Positions 63,635-64,000 of a stretch of DNA of 64,000 nt are shown here, piece after piece (the first letter of the stretch is position 1; every line of letters begins with the position of its first letter). A model generated the notes under the pieces. It ran no database searches. It saw only the letters and a program-made list of their open reading frames with translations, and was not told the origin of the DNA. The position numbers were made by a program, and so were the translations under genes. Location: the NCBI GenBank assembly GCA_050747525.1, contig JBOGOC010000080.1, positions 35,512 through 99,511 of the forward strand, read 5' to 3'. Source of the stretch: JBOGOC01 sp050747525 (GTDB lineage Bacteria; Acidobacteriota; Polarisedimenticolia; JACPZX01; DASXTC01).

Positions 63635-64000
63635 CTATTCGGCGCGCCGCGGGAAGAGAGCGGCGATCATCTCGCCGGCGCGGCCGCGCCAGATGTCCCA
63701 CCCGCTCCCTTCGGGGCTTTCGCCGCCCGAAGGGCGGTGGCCCCGCTCTCGCAGCAATCCCCACAGCTCGCGATTTCCCTGGACGGTGTCAACGGCCTCG
63801 CTCGCGGAGCGCGTGCCGTAGGCGCCCCATCCGAGCCAGACCACCAGAGGCTGTTTCTCGGCGGTGGGGACCTGCGCCTCGTAATCCTTGCGGCTGATCA
63901 CGAAGGGGGAGAGGGCGCCGAGCCGCTGGAACAGCGTGGGGTTCTTGAGCGCGCAGGCCAGCGCCTGGCCGCCGCCGCCCCCGAAGCCGACCGACGCGCG
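63635..64000 (-). CDS. esterase-like alpha/beta hydrolase, C-terminal part
   Basis: The frame is open to the window edge, giving the last 121 residues. It reads ASVGFGGGGGQALACALKNP then LFQRLGALSPFVISR, as in enterochelin-esterase-type hydrolases (usual G-x-S-x-GG-x-x-A then F...GALSP). Here the position of the nucleophile serine appears to be glycine (GFGGG). LVVWLGWGAYGTRSASEAVD is the next strand/helix and a conserved His is present in RERGHRPSGG, followed by WDIWRG. The missing serine suggests a non-catalytic or altered family member, unless my alignment is off by a residue. Confidence 0.75.
   Translation of the reverse strand, partial: RASVGFGGGGGQALACALKNPTLFQRLGALSPFVISRKDYEAQVPTAEKQPLVVWLGWGAYGTRSASEAVDTVQGNRELWGLLRERGHRPSGGESPEGSGWDIWRGRAGEMIAALFPRRAE

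Noticed and set aside
1..64000. tRNA, rRNA, riboswitches, insertion sequences and phage genes
   Set aside because: I looked for cloverleaf-like segments, transposase motifs and phage structural genes and saw none that I could support.

Overview
The window reads as GC-rich chromosomal DNA from a Gram-negative bacterium. It carries the end of an RND efflux pump, periplasmic adaptor proteins and many Sec-exported proteins with no Gram-positive cell-wall anchors. Very long secreted proteins with MopE-like, DUF11, thrombospondin-3 and Cys-rich repeats, propeller-type hybrid histidine kinase architecture, and several sigma/anti-sigma pairs are typical of Acidobacteriota (Polarisedimenticolia/Thermoanaerobaculia-like) or Myxococcota-like lineages. 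This placement is inferred from gene style; no rRNA gene or other phylogenetic marker is present.

Layout. 1-2.3 kb: RND pump end, an ECF sigma factor with a tiny zinc-finger partner, and a small exported protein. 2.4-8.5 kb: a 2033-residue exported repeat protein. 8.5-15.3 kb: a DUF1269 protein, then an AbgT transporter, leucyl aminopeptidase, glutaminase and an SLC13/TrkA_C permease, which look like a peptide/glutamine/glutamate salvage set. 15.3-28.1 kb (minus strand): a PQQ-type propeller protein broken by a frameshift, then a run reading histidine kinase > response regulator > giant propeller/Cys-rich protein > beta-helix protein > membrane propeller protein. Two copies of a perfect palindrome sit just ahead of the regulator and the giant protein.

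28.1-46.8 kb (minus strand) is the most unusual part. A leaderless S8 (subtilisin-like) protease starts a tightly packed 16-kb operon with a DUF6603-like protein and three large proteins I cannot assign (1106, 1868 and 609 residues). A second tandem S8 paralogue lies just upstream with a near-copy of the same promoter. Next to it, divergently, is an exported TPR-CHAT (caspase-like) protein, followed by a convergent ECF sigma/anti-sigma pair. This is my best candidate for an undescribed system.

50.9-51.6 kb is a decayed region: a frameshifted kinase-type propeller remnant and an AT-rich stretch. 51.7-54.3 kb has a GAP-family membrane protein and an ABC-F ATPase. 54.3-62.7 kb is a class I lanthipeptide gene cluster: adaptor, C39-peptidase ABC exporter, Thr/Cys-rich precursor with a double-glycine leader, LanC and full-length LanB. 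Two ECF-like promoters with identical spacing precede the exporter operon and the precursor; a strong hairpin separates the precursor from LanC; LanC carries an in-frame TGA at codon 37. The window ends with a minus-strand efflux adaptor and a partial esterase-like gene.
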